Notes: generated by a model not told the origin, from the letters alone. Positions 1 through 6,965 are shown, counted from the first letter of the stretch. The stretch is 14,001 bases of DNA from CAZEFK01 sp964511405 (GCA_964511405.1 CAZEFK010000191.1:1-14001); one strand, 5' to 3'. Numbers and translations: made by a program.

Positions 1-265
<265 letters not shown>

Positions 266-307
266 TGTTCCTAAGCTCCGGAAATACGTGTCAGGGGATC
301 GGGTCGG

Positions 308-622
308 TTAGGCGGCCGCAGCCTTGGCGCCGGACGAGGAAATGATCCCCATGACGTCCGACTCCTTCATGATGATGTACTCGACGCCGTCGATCTTGAC
401 TTCGGTGCCGGACCACTTGCCGAACAGGATCCGGTCGCCCGGCTTCACATCCAGGGCGTGAAGCTTGCCATCGTCGGTCCGAGTTCCCGGGCCGACCGCG
501 ATGATCTCACCCTCCATCGGCTTTTCCTTGGCCGTATCGGGGATGATGATGCCACCGGCGGTCTTCGCCTCCTGCTCGACTCGTTTCACCAGCACGCGGT
601 CGTGCAGCGGCCGGAAATTCAT
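308..622 (-). CDS. groES: Co-chaperonin GroES (Hsp10)
   Basis: Complete 104-residue co-chaperonin, close to the usual 95-105. Seven copies cap the GroEL ring in the cytosol. The N-terminal motif FRPLHDRVLVKR (residues 3-14), the mobile loop with GGIIIPDTAKEKP (23-35), the GEIIAVGPG strand (38-46), and the VKPGDRILFGKW and EYIIMKESDVMGII segments are all typical. The start ATG at 620-622 has a GGAGG ribosome binding site (629-633 on this strand) at 6-base spacing. The C-terminus carries a short Ala/Ser-rich tail (SSSGAKAAAA) of the kind seen in several alphaproteobacteria. It is first gene of the groES-groEL operon, and the CIRCE element lies 51 bases upstream, so HrcA repression with induction by heat is expected. 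Confidence 0.98.
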   Translation of the reverse strand: MNFRPLHDRVLVKRVEQEAKTAGGIIIPDTAKEKPMEGEIIAVGPGTRTDDGKLHALDVKPGDRILFGKWSGTEVKIDGVEYIIMKESDVMGIISSSGAKAAAA

Positions 623-673
623 GGGTTGCCTCCAGATGTATGAACCAAGCCTCGCCCCAGGCAGGGCACGCTG

Positions 674-700
674 TTAGCACTCCCCCCGGACGAGTGCCAA
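674..700 (-). promoter_or_regulatory. CIRCE element (HrcA operator)
   Basis: Inverted repeat TTAGCACTC, nine bases, GAGTGCCAA on the plus strand. The CIRCE consensus is TTAGCACTC-N9-GAGTGCTAA; spacing is exact and only one base of 18 differs. It sits just after the candidate -10 of the groES promoter and 51 bases before the groES start, the usual place for HrcA repression of groESL. hrcA itself is not in the window. Confidence 0.95.
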
Positions 701-701
701 C

Positions 702-730
702 TAACTAGGCTTTTGGCTGCGCGGGTTCAA
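702..730 (-). promoter_or_regulatory. Candidate groESL promoter
   Basis: Reading the minus strand, CTTGAAC (-35 core TTGAAC at 725-730) is followed after 17 bases by TAGTTA (702-707). The -35 is convincing, and CTTGAA also resembles the heat-shock sigma-32 -35. The -10 is poor against TATAAT and no CCCCAT-type sigma-32 -10 is seen. Its location immediately upstream of CIRCE makes a promoter here nearly certain, but the exact hexamers are not. Confidence 0.5.
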
Positions 731-792
731 GAGGGGTTTCGCACAGGCCTGGCAGCACTCTCGGGGATCGGCTGCTAAGTTGTTGATAAAAC

Positions 793-798
793 TATAAT
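793..798 (+). promoter_or_regulatory. Possible -10 box upstream of usg
   Basis: A perfect TATAAT lies in an AT-rich island (about 778-803) in otherwise GC-rich DNA, roughly 95 bases before usg. No TTGACA-like -35 exists at 16-18 base spacing, so this may be a weak, extended or activator-dependent promoter, or coincidence. A small hairpin, CTTGC-CCTC-GCAAG, follows at 801-814. The rest of the 643-890 gap holds only the groESL control region on the other strand. Confidence 0.3.
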
Positions 799-890
799 TT
801 CTTGCCCTCGCAAGGGATGCGGAGCAGGCTTCTGAGCGTTGCCGGCTTGCGCCGCGCGCGATGGAGACAAAGGCTCCAGGAGTGTCATCG

Positions 891-1151
891 ATGACGGGTT
901 TGGCTAAGCAACTGCGTGACTATCGCCTCACCACTGCCGAGATCACCTACCACCTCCCCGACCATCCCGGCCTGCTGCAGATCTTCGTCTGGCAGGAGCT
1001 GGACCTGGCGCCCGAGTTTCCCGAGCTCCGCAAGTTCCTGGACTTCTGGTCGCACAACCTGGTCGGCCGGCTGCACTCGGTCCGGGTCGCCCACGCCGCG
1101 CTGATCACGCCCCCCAAGGCCCGGTTCGTCGACGCGCTCTACGCGCACTGA
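891..1151 (+). CDS. usg: Usg-family protein of unknown function
   Basis: An 86-residue protein matching the Usg family, a small protein conserved in alphaproteobacteria, in several genomes encoded near trpF, to which the name refers. The characteristic blocks are LTTAEITYHLPDHPGLLQ (near residues 14-31), FVWQELDLAPEFPEL (32-46), and LDFWSHN followed by LHSVRVAHA. It has no signal peptide or membrane segment and is presumably cytosolic. Its biochemical role is not established in anything I know of. I chose the ATG at 891 because AGGAG at 878-882 is correctly spaced from it and the family begins near here; an in-frame ATG at 861 would add ten residues without an obvious ribosome binding site. 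No trp gene is present in the window, so context does not point to tryptophan synthesis. Confidence 0.85.
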   Translation: MTGLAKQLRDYRLTTAEITYHLPDHPGLLQIFVWQELDLAPEFPELRKFLDFWSHNLVGRLHSVRVAHAALITPPKARFVDALYAH

Positions 1152-1225
1152 CGGCCCGGCAAGTGGCGGCGGTTGCGGGCCTGGGTTAGGATTGCCACCG
1201 GTTTCCCGCCTGGAGGTCGGTGCGC

Positions 1226-1843
1226 ATGCGGTTCATCGGTATGGTTGTCGTGCTCGCCTGGGTGCAGGCGGCGTCGGCGGCGCTGGCCCAGGATCCAAAC
1301 GATCGCGGTTCCCGGCCGCCGGCGCAGTTCGACTTCTACCAGCTGGCGCTGACCTGGATCCCCGGGTTCTGCGCCAGCCATCCCGATCCCCAGGAATGCG
1401 GGCGGAACCTGGGCTTCGGCCTGCACGGGCTCTGGCCGCAATCGACGGACGGGTATCCGTCCACGTGCAGCCGCGAGCCGCTGCCGGCCGCCCAGCGGGC
1501 CGCCCAGGCCGGGCTGTTCGCCAGCCCGACCCTGATCGACCACGAGTGGACCAAGCACGGGACCTGCTCCGGCCTCGGGGCCACCGGCTATTTCGCTCTG
1601 ATCCGCCAAGTGCTGGCAGCGGTCCGGGTGCCGCCGCAATACCAGCACCAAGTGTCGCTGCATCCGGGTGACCGGGACGCGGTTGTCGCGGCGTTCCAGC
1701 AGGCCAACCCGCAATTTTCGGCCGGCTCGTTCGTCCTCGCCTGCCGCCAGGGCCAGGTCGAGGAGATCCACGTCTGCCTGACCAAATCAGGCGCGCCGCG
1801 CGCCTGCGTGCCATGGGAGGCCCGGGAGGGGAATTGCCGCTGA
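1226..1843 (+). CDS. Secreted ribonuclease T2-family protein
   Basis: A 205-residue predicted endoribonuclease of the RNase T2 family, enzymes that cleave single-stranded RNA through a 2',3'-cyclic phosphate and act outside the cytoplasm (compare E. coli RNase I). Both catalytic blocks are present: CAS I as FGLHGLWPQ (residues 64-72, catalytic His67) and CAS II as HEWTKHGTC (106-114, with Glu107, Lys110 and His111). The N-terminus is a signal peptide (hydrophobic residues 4-20, likely cleavage after ALA at about 21). Eight cysteines in the mature part suggest disulfides and a periplasmic or secreted location. ATG 1226 is preferred over GTG 1220 because GGAGG at 1212-1216 lies 9 bases before it. 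It stands 74 bases after usg. Likely RNA scavenging, but that role is inferred. Confidence 0.92.
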   Translation: MRFIGMVVVLAWVQAASAALAQDPNDRGSRPPAQFDFYQLALTWIPGFCASHPDPQECGRNLGFGLHGLWPQSTDGYPSTCSREPLPAAQRAAQAGLFASPTLIDHEWTKHGTCSGLGATGYFALIRQVLAAVRVPPQYQHQVSLHPGDRDAVVAAFQQANPQFSAGSFVLACRQGQVEEIHVCLTKSGAPRACVPWEAREGNCR

Positions 1844-1901
1844 GGCCAGGAACACCCTGCTCAACGCCCGCGTCGGGGACCCTTTGTCGCAAACGGCCGG
1901 T

Positions 1902-1930
1902 TTGACCGGCGGCGTCGGGCGGTTCATCTA
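1902..1930 (+). promoter_or_regulatory. Weak candidate ctaA promoter
   Basis: TTGACC (1902-1907) is followed after 17 bases by CATCTA (1925-1930), 18 bases before the ctaA ATG. The -35 matches five of six consensus bases but the -10 only two, so this is tentative. The -35 overlaps a small perfect hairpin, GCCGGT-TTG-ACCGGC (1896-1910), which has no T-tract and so is not a convincing terminator for the RNase gene. Confidence 0.2.
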
Positions 1931-1948
1931 GACGGCTCGGAGGTGCCG

Positions 1949-3067
1949 ATGGTTGTCGCCGAGACCGTGATCCCGTTCGCGCCGCGCGTTGCGCGTGCCG
2001 AGACGCCGGCCGCCCGCAGGGCGGTGGCGGCCTGGCTGCTGGCCTGTGCGGCGCTGATCGCCGCCATGGTGGTGATCGGCGGCATCACCCGGCTGACCGA
2101 GAGCGGGCTGTCGATCGTCACCTGGGCGCCGGTCGGCGGCGCGGTGCCGCCGCTGGGGGGCGACGACTGGCGGCGGCTGTTCGACGCCTATCTCGCCACG
2201 CCCCAGGGCCGCCTCAATGCCGGCATGAGCCTGGCCGACTTCCAGTCGATCTTCTGGTGGGAATATGTCCACCGCCTGCTCGGCCGGCTGATCGGCGCGG
2301 CGTTCCTGCTGCCGTTCCTGGCCCTGCTGGCGACCGGCCGGATCGAGCGCCGGCTACGCTGGCCGCTGGCCGGCATTTTCCTGCTGGGCGGGCTGCAGGG
2401 GGCGCTCGGCTGGTTCATGGTGGCGTCCGGGCTGGTCGACCAGCCCTGGGTCAGCCCCTACCGGCTGACCGCGCACCTGGTCACGGCCCTGGTCATTCTG
2501 GTCGCGATCCTGTGGACCGCGCTCGGGCGGCTGCGCGCCGCCGGCGCGATCGGCCGCGCCGACGCCAGGGCGGCGGCGCTGCGGCCGGCAGCGTTGGCGG
2601 TGATGGCCGTGGTCGCGCTGACCATCGTCGCCGGCGGCTTCGTCGCCGGTCTGCGCGCCGGCCTGATCTACAACGAAGTGCCGTTCATGGGCGACGGGCT
2701 AGTGCCGCCGGATTACTGGCTGCCCGGCCATGGCTGGCTGGCCAATGCCTTCGAGAGCCATGCCGCGGTGCAGTTCCATCACCGGGTGCTGGCGATGGCG
2801 TCGCTGGCGTCGGTGCTGCTGCTGGCCCGGGCGCTGGCACGGCGGGCCGCCGATCCGGGCACCCGGCGCTGGGCCGGCGCGCTGGCCGCGATGGTGCTGG
2901 CGCAGGTGGCGCTGGGGGTGTCGACCCTGCTGCTGCAGGTGCCGGTGCCGGTGGCGGCCGCCCATCAGGGCGGTGCCGTGGTCCTGCTGTCGCTGTTGAC
3001 GGTGGTCGCCCACCGGCTGTCACGCGGGCCGGAAGACCCCGACCAGCTCGACATGGAACGACCATAG
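1949..3067 (+). CDS. ctaA: Heme A synthase, COX15/CtaA family
   Basis: A 372-residue integral membrane enzyme that oxidises the C8 methyl of heme O to the formyl group of heme A, the cofactor of aa3-type cytochrome oxidase. About eight membrane helices can be traced (for example 27-46, 112-128, 138-157, 174-192, 214-232, 281-296, 309-330, 336-355). The heme-ligating histidines are in EYVHRLLGR (His108), TAHLV (His176), FHHRV (His277/278) and AHQGG (His339), and the catalytic-type Glu51 lies in ITRLTESGLS. No cysteine pair is present in the first periplasmic loop, as in mitochondrial and alphaproteobacterial types. GGAGG at 1939-1943 sits 5 bases before ATG 1949; GTG 1943 overlaps that site and is less likely. 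Its last 48 bases overlap the convergent RNA methyltransferase gene. Confidence 0.96.
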   Translation: MVVAETVIPFAPRVARAETPAARRAVAAWLLACAALIAAMVVIGGITRLTESGLSIVTWAPVGGAVPPLGGDDWRRLFDAYLATPQGRLNAGMSLADFQSIFWWEYVHRLLGRLIGAAFLLPFLALLATGRIERRLRWPLAGIFLLGGLQGALGWFMVASGLVDQPWVSPYRLTAHLVTALVILVAILWTALGRLRAAGAIGRADARAAALRPAALAVMAVVALTIVAGGFVAGLRAGLIYNEVPFMGDGLVPPDYWLPGHGWLANAFESHAAVQFHHRVLAMASLASVLLLARALARRAADPGTRRWAGALAAMVLAQVALGVSTLLLQVPVPVAAAHQGGAVVLLSLLTVVAHRLSRGPEDPDQLDMERP

Positions 3068-4339
3068 GAACTGGTCGATCGGCTGGACCGACTCCAGCCG
3101 GTAGCCGCCGTCGACCAGCGTGCGGGCGTCGCGCGCGAAGCTGCCGGGGTGGCAGGACACCATGGCGACGACCGGGACGTTGGCGCCCGCCAGTTCGGCT
3201 GCCTGGGCGGCGGCACCGGCGCGGGGCGGGTCCAGCACGATGCCGTCGAACCGGGCCAGCTCGGCGGCCGGGACGGGCCGCGCGTCGAGGTCGCGCGCGT
3301 CGGTGGCGACCGCCAGGTCATGCCGGCGGGCGGCCTGGCCCAAGGCGGCGAGCGCCGGACCGTCGCGCTCGAAGGCCGCGACTCGTGCGCCGCGCCGGGC
3401 CAGCGCCAAAGCGAGCGTGCCGCAGCCGGCGAACAGATCAGCGACCCGGCCGTGCCCGGGCAACGCCGCCAGCACCGCCGCCTGGATCGCCCGTTCGCCC
3501 TCGGCGGTCGCCTGCAGGAAGCCGCCGGGCGGCGGCTCGACGTCGATGCCGGCGATCGTCACCCGGAACGGCCGGCGCGCCGCGATCGGCTCGATATGGC
3601 TGCCGGCCTCCCAGGCGACGCGCGCCAGGTCGTGGGCCTCGGCGAACGCCGCCAGCGCCTCCCGTGCCTCGAGACCGGGCGACCGGTCGGCGCGCACCAC
3701 CAGCTCGACGCCGCTGCTGCCGGCGGCCAGGGCCAGGTCGGCCGCGGTACCAGGCGCCAGCCAGCCGGCGACGGCGCCGTCCAGCGGCCGCAGCAGGGCC
3801 GTCAGTGCCGGCAGCGCGACCGGACAGTCCGTGACCGGCACGATCTCGGTGCTGGCCGCCGCGTTGAAGCCGACCACGGTCCGGCCGTCGCGGCCGCGCC
3901 GGGCCGCCAGGGTGATCCGGCGCCGGCTGGCGGGCGGGCTGACCAGCGCCTCGGCGACCGGCGCCGAGCCCAAGCCCCGATGCCGGAGGGCCTCGACGAC
4001 CAGCCCGCGCTTGAAGCGTGCATAGGTGGCCGGGCCGAGCGCCTGGACGCGGCAGCCGCCGCAGCGGCCATAATGGGGACAGGCCGGGTCGCCGCGCTCG
4101 GGCGACGGATCGAGCACGGCCTCGATCCGGGCCGTGTGGCCGTCGCCGCGCGGGGCTCCCGGGCGCACGCGCAGCCGCTCGCCGGGCAGGGCGTCGGGAA
4201 TATAGAGCGGCCGGCCGTCGACCCGGGCGATGCCGTCGCCGCGGGCGCCGAGCCGCTCGACAACGACCTCGACGGCAGCCGCGGCGCCGCGGGGACTGGG
4301 GCGATGGCGCGAAATCGGGCATCCTCCTGAAGATGACAA
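3020..4339 (-). CDS. TRAM-domain Fe-S 23S rRNA/tRNA (uracil-5-)-methyltransferase, RlmD/TrmA family
   Basis: About 439 residues; a SAM-dependent RNA uracil-C5 methyltransferase. An N-terminal TRAM domain (about 22-75), a 4Fe-4S site with Cys87, Cys93, Cys96 and probably Cys172 (CPHYGRCGGC and TDCP), a GGFLQAT segment (272-278), the SAM motif DLFAGCGTLALA (301-312), LDPPRAG (369-375) and the catalytic-cysteine block VSCHPGSFARD (394-404, Cys396) appear in order. The iron-sulfur site favours the RlmD/RlmCD type over TrmA, but the exact target uracil cannot be read. The start is uncertain: the longest frame begins at TTG (4339) without a ribosome binding site, whereas AGGAGG (4323-4328) is ideally spaced from an in-frame ATT at 4315. 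It diverges from hutG, and its 3' end overlaps ctaA by 48 bases. Confidence 0.9.
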   Translation of the reverse strand: MSSSGGCPISRHRPSPRGAAAAVEVVVERLGARGDGIARVDGRPLYIPDALPGERLRVRPGAPRGDGHTARIEAVLDPSPERGDPACPHYGRCGGCRVQALGPATYARFKRGLVVEALRHRGLGSAPVAEALVSPPASRRRITLAARRGRDGRTVVGFNAAASTEIVPVTDCPVALPALTALLRPLDGAVAGWLAPGTAADLALAAGSSGVELVVRADRSPGLEAREALAAFAEAHDLARVAWEAGSHIEPIAARRPFRVTIAGIDVEPPPGGFLQATAEGERAIQAAVLAALPGHGRVADLFAGCGTLALALARRGARVAAFERDGPALAALGQAARRHDLAVATDARDLDARPVPAAELARFDGIVLDPPRAGAAAQAAELAGANVPVVAMVSCHPGSFARDARTLVDGGYRLESVQPIDQFLWSFHVELVGVFRPA

Positions 4340-4342
4340 ATG

Positions 4343-4369
4343 TCGGCGCCCGGCCTAGGTTGGCGCCGA
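4343..4369. repeat. Inverted repeat in the hutG/methyltransferase divergent gap
   Basis: Perfect 8-base arms TCGGCGCC (4343-4350) and GGCGCCGA (4362-4369) flank 11 bases. It lies between two divergently transcribed genes and could be an operator or a hairpin; no regulator family is recognised from it. It would fall inside the coding frame if hutG began at the upstream ATG at 4333. Confidence 0.5.
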
Positions 4370-4395
4370 TATCCACATACCGGATCGGGGCTCAG

Positions 4396-5199
4396 GTGAC
4401 GCCGTTTCGTTTCGCCGCCGGGTCGACGCCGCTGCTGATCAGCGTGCCGCACTGCGCGACGCGGATCCCATCCGACATCGCCGGGCGGATGACGCCGGAG
4501 GGGCGGGCGACGCCCGACGCCGACTGGCATGTCGACCGGCTGTACGGGTTCGCCCGGGCGCTCGGCGCCCATATGCTGATTGCGACCTATTCACGCTATG
4601 TCGTCGACCTCAACCGCCCGCCCGACGGCGCCGCGCTCTATCCCGGGGCCAGCAACACCGAGCTGTGCCCTACCACCACCTTCCACGACCAGCCGGTCTA
4701 TACCGCCGGCCAAGCTCCTGATGCGGCCGAGACGGCGGCCCGGGTCGAGCAGTATTGGCGCCCCTATCACGACACCCTGGCCAGCGTGCTGGCGCGCCTG
4801 ACCGAGCGCTACGGCATCGCGGTGCTGCTGGATGCCCACTCGATCGGCAGCCGAGTGCCGCGCTTCTTCGACGGCCAGCTGCCGGACCTGAACCTGGGCA
4901 CGGCCAGCGGCGCCAGCTGCGATCCCGGCCTGGCCGCGGAGCTGGCGCGGATCGCGGCCGCCTCAGGCTATAGCTGGGTGCTCGACGGCCGGTTCAAGGG
5001 CGGCCACATCACCCGCGCCTATGGCCGGCCGGGCTCGGGAGTCCATGCCGTCCAGCTGGAGCTGAGCCAGGCGACCTATATGGACGAGGCGCCGCCCTAC
5101 GCGGTGCGCCCGGATGCCGCCGCGGCCCTGGAGGCGCGCGTGCTGCGGCCGCTGGTCGAGCATCTGCTGGAGTTTGCCCAGCGGCGCGCGGCGGCGTGA
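4396..5199 (+). CDS. hutG: N-formylglutamate deformylase (N-formylglutamate amidohydrolase)
   Basis: A 267-residue cytosolic hydrolase that splits N-formyl-L-glutamate into glutamate and formate, the last step of the five-step histidine degradation route. It aligns end to end in motif order with Pseudomonas-type HutG: LLISVPH (13-19), DADWHVDRLY (41-50), SRYVVDLNRP (66-75), YWRPYH (120-125), LLDAHSIGS (144-152), DLNLGTASGASCDP (164-177), GRFKGGHITRAYG (198-210) and VQLELSQATYM (219-229). These supply the probable metal and substrate residues. GTG 4396 is chosen because it gives the family's usual N-terminus (TPFRF); an ATG at 4333 in the same frame would add 21 residues not typical of the family, and neither has a strong ribosome binding site. 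It is translationally coupled to the next gene (TGATG). hutI converges from the right. Confidence 0.95.
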   Translation: MTPFRFAAGSTPLLISVPHCATRIPSDIAGRMTPEGRATPDADWHVDRLYGFARALGAHMLIATYSRYVVDLNRPPDGAALYPGASNTELCPTTTFHDQPVYTAGQAPDAAETAARVEQYWRPYHDTLASVLARLTERYGIAVLLDAHSIGSRVPRFFDGQLPDLNLGTASGASCDPGLAAELARIAAASGYSWVLDGRFKGGHITRAYGRPGSGVHAVQLELSQATYMDEAPPYAVRPDAAAALEARVLRPLVEHLLEFAQRRAAA

Positions 5200-5630
5200 T
5201 GGGCCGGCGGCGGGCCGCGCTGCTGGGCATGGCGCTTGGTGTCGCCGGCTGCGCCACCGACAGCGACGCGACCGGGCCGGTCAACGGGCCGCGCGGCGAC
5301 GTCCAGGGCATGGCTGCCCTGCACATCCGGAGCGAGTCACGCGACGCGGCCTCGACCCTTCGGCTGCGCATGCCCGACGGCGAGACCTTCACCGGGCGGA
5401 CCGCGCCCCAGGACGACCCGGGCCCCCCGCCCACCACGCCGTTCGCGGCCTGGCTGCCCGCCGCCCGGACGGTGGACAGCCTGACCACCGGCAATCAGCT
5501 GGCGACCCTGCGCGGCGACCGCGGCACGGTCATGGCGTGCAGCTTCACCACCGCCCGGGGCCCGCTGGCCAGCGGCGGCATCGGCCATTGCCGGGTCTCC
5601 GACGGCCGCATCGTCACCTTCAAGTTTTAG
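5199..5630 (+). CDS. Small predicted lipoprotein of unknown function
   Basis: A 143-residue protein with a clear lipoprotein signal: three arginines at residues 3-5, a hydrophobic stretch, then a lipobox ending GVAGC with the lipidated Cys18. The mature part is hydrophilic, proline-rich in the middle (about 67-81), and has two further cysteines near the C-terminus (in MACSFTT and GHCRVSD), so a disulfide in the periplasm is possible. I recognise no domain. The C-terminal half (RGTVMACSF through GGIGHCRVSDGRIVTFKF in pieces) looks like a short beta-rich fold. The ATG at 5199 overlaps the hutG stop as TGATG, implying coupling to hutG. It ends in a 4-base tail-to-tail overlap with hutI. A link to histidine use is only suggested by position. 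Confidence 0.8.
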   Translation: MGRRRAALLGMALGVAGCATDSDATGPVNGPRGDVQGMAALHIRSESRDAASTLRLRMPDGETFTGRTAPQDDPGPPPTTPFAAWLPAARTVDSLTTGNQLATLRGDRGTVMACSFTTARGPLASGGIGHCRVSDGRIVTFKF

Positions 5631-6841
5631 CCCAGCAGCCCGTGGGGGTCGCGCGCCGGATGGCCGTGGCGCAGCACGGCCGTGCAGCGGTTCATGCCGA
5701 TGGCATAGGCCAGCTCGGCCGGGCGATCGACGTCCCACACCGCCAAGTCGGCGAATTTGCCGGGCTCCACGGTGCCGCAGCTCGCACTCAGGCCGAGGGC
5801 CTGGGCCGCGGTCCGGGTCACGCCCGCCAGCGCTTCGGCCGGCGTCAGCCGGAACAGGGTGCAGCCCATGTTGACGGCCAGCAGCAGCGACGTGGTCGGC
5901 GCGGTGCCGGGGTTGCAGTCGGTCGCCAGCGCGATCGGCACGCCCGCGCGGCGAAGGCCGTCGATGGGCGGCAGCCTGGTCTCGCGGATGAAGTAGTAGG
6001 CGGCCGGCAGCAGCACGGCGGCCGTGCCGGCTTGCGCCATGGCGGCGATCCCGTCCGGCGACAGATATTCCAGATGGTCGGCCGACAGCGCGCCGAAGCG
6101 GGCGGCCAGGGCGCCGCCGCCAAGGTCGGAGAGCTGGTCGGCATGCAGCTTGACCGGCAGGCCGTGCGCGGCAGCCGCGGCGAACAGCCGCCCGGTGTCC
6201 GCGGGCGAGAAGCCGATGCCCTCGCAGAAGGCGTCGACGGCGTCGGCCAGCCCGGCCGCCGCCACGGGGGGCAGCATCGCCTGGATGACATGGTCGATGT
6301 AGCCGCTGGCATCGCCGTCGAACTCTGGCGGCACGGCGTGGGCACCGAGAAAGGTGGTGCGGACCGTCACCGGCCGCCCCCGGCCGAGCTCGCGCGCCAC
6401 CTGCAGCAGCTTGATCTCGGCCGCGGTCTCGAGTCCGTAGCCGGACTTCACCTCGACGGTGGTGACGCCCTCGGCCAGCAGGTCGTCGAGCCGGCGCAGG
6501 GCGCCGGCCAGCAGCTCGGCCGCGGCGGCGGCGCGGGTCGCGGCCACGGTCGAGCGGATGCCGCCGCCGGCCGCCGCGATCTCGGCATAGCTGACGCCCA
6601 GCAGCCGCTGCTCGAACTCGGCCGCGCGGCTGCCCGCCCAGACGAGATGGGTGTGGCAATCGATCAGCCCTGGTGTCACCAGCCGGCCGCCAAGCCGGAT
6701 CTCGCGGTGGCCGGACGGGCGCTCGGCGGCCGGGCCGGCCCAGGCGATCCGGGCGCCGTCGACCAGCACGGCGCCGTCCTCGATCAGGCCGTAGCCGGCT
6801 GGCGCCATGGTGGCGAGACTGAGGTCGCGATAGAGGATCAT
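5627..6841 (-). CDS. hutI: Imidazolonepropionase
   Basis: A 404-residue amidohydrolase-superfamily enzyme that hydrolyses 4-imidazolone-5-propionate to N-formimino-L-glutamate, third step of histidine breakdown. The metal-binding HTH of DCHTHLVWAG (His63, His65), GGGIRSTV (92-99), TVEVKSGYGL (128-137), TTFLGAHAVP (162-171), KLHADQLSD (231-239, His233), SADHLEYL (253-260, His256) and the catalytic Asp308 of ATDCNPGTAPT are in the family order. Length is normal (about 400-410). ATG 6841 is chosen because GGAG lies a few bases upstream; a GTG at 6877 would add 12 unlikely cysteine-rich residues. It converges on hutG and its lipoprotein rather than lying in an operon with them, and diverges from argD across a 167-base control region. 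Confidence 0.97.
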   Translation of the reverse strand: MILYRDLSLATMAPAGYGLIEDGAVLVDGARIAWAGPAAERPSGHREIRLGGRLVTPGLIDCHTHLVWAGSRAAEFEQRLLGVSYAEIAAAGGGIRSTVAATRAAAAAELLAGALRRLDDLLAEGVTTVEVKSGYGLETAAEIKLLQVARELGRGRPVTVRTTFLGAHAVPPEFDGDASGYIDHVIQAMLPPVAAAGLADAVDAFCEGIGFSPADTGRLFAAAAAHGLPVKLHADQLSDLGGGALAARFGALSADHLEYLSPDGIAAMAQAGTAAVLLPAAYYFIRETRLPPIDGLRRAGVPIALATDCNPGTAPTTSLLLAVNMGCTLFRLTPAEALAGVTRTAAQALGLSASCGTVEPGKFADLAVWDVDRPAELAYAIGMNRCTAVLRHGHPARDPHGLLG

Positions 6842-6870
6842 CGGGCTCCGGTAGCATGGACAATTGCAGG

Positions 6871-6895
6871 CTGTCACGATTCCGCTCGTTGACAG
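6871..6895. repeat. Inverted repeat overlapping the argD -35 box
   Basis: Perfect arms CTGTCA (6871-6876) and TGACAG (6890-6895) separated by 13 bases; the right arm overlaps the -35 hexamer at 6889-6894. It lies in the gap between divergent hutI and argD, so a regulator bound here could affect both. The arms are short and chance is not excluded. I do not recognise a known operator (not an E. coli-type ARG box). Confidence 0.35.
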
Positions 6896-6917
6896 GCCGG
6901 GGGCGCCTCCCGATATT
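6889..6917 (+). promoter_or_regulatory. Predicted sigma-70-type promoter for argD-argF-hslO
   Basis: A perfect TTGACA (6889-6894), a 17-base spacer and GATATT (6912-6917, four of six consensus bases) give the best promoter match in the window. Transcription would begin near 6924, leaving a leader of about 85 bases before the argD GTG. Confidence 0.65.
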
Positions 6918-6950
6918 TCCGGCTTTCTCTGCGCTCGGACAGGTCGCGGT

Positions 6951-6965
6951 CGGACGGGCCGTCCG
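6951..6965. repeat. Palindrome in the argD leader
   Basis: CGGACGG-G-CCGTCCG is a 15-base perfect palindrome around a single central base, downstream of the predicted argD start point. It could be an operator half-site pair or form a small stem in the leader RNA. GC-rich composition raises the chance expectation. Confidence 0.4.

Noticed and set aside
861..890. Upstream ATG start for usg
   Set aside because: No ribosome binding site precedes it, while AGGAG correctly precedes ATG 891 and the family begins there.
1139..1771. Minus-strand open frame opposite the RNase T2 gene
   Set aside because: No recognisable domain, and the opposite strand has both RNase T2 catalytic blocks and a signal peptide.
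1896..1910. GCCGGT-TTG-ACCGGC hairpin as a terminator after the RNase T2 gene
   Set aside because: Stem is only six base pairs and no T-tract follows.
2257..3834. Plus-strand open frame of about 525 codons across ctaA and the methyltransferase
   Set aside because: Arg/Pro/Gly-rich shadow of two well-supported genes.
5114..6892. Long plus-strand open frame of about 590 codons across hutI
   Set aside because: It runs antisense to hutI, whose motifs are complete; its translation is Gly/Arg/Ala/Gln-rich and typical of GC-rich shadow frames.
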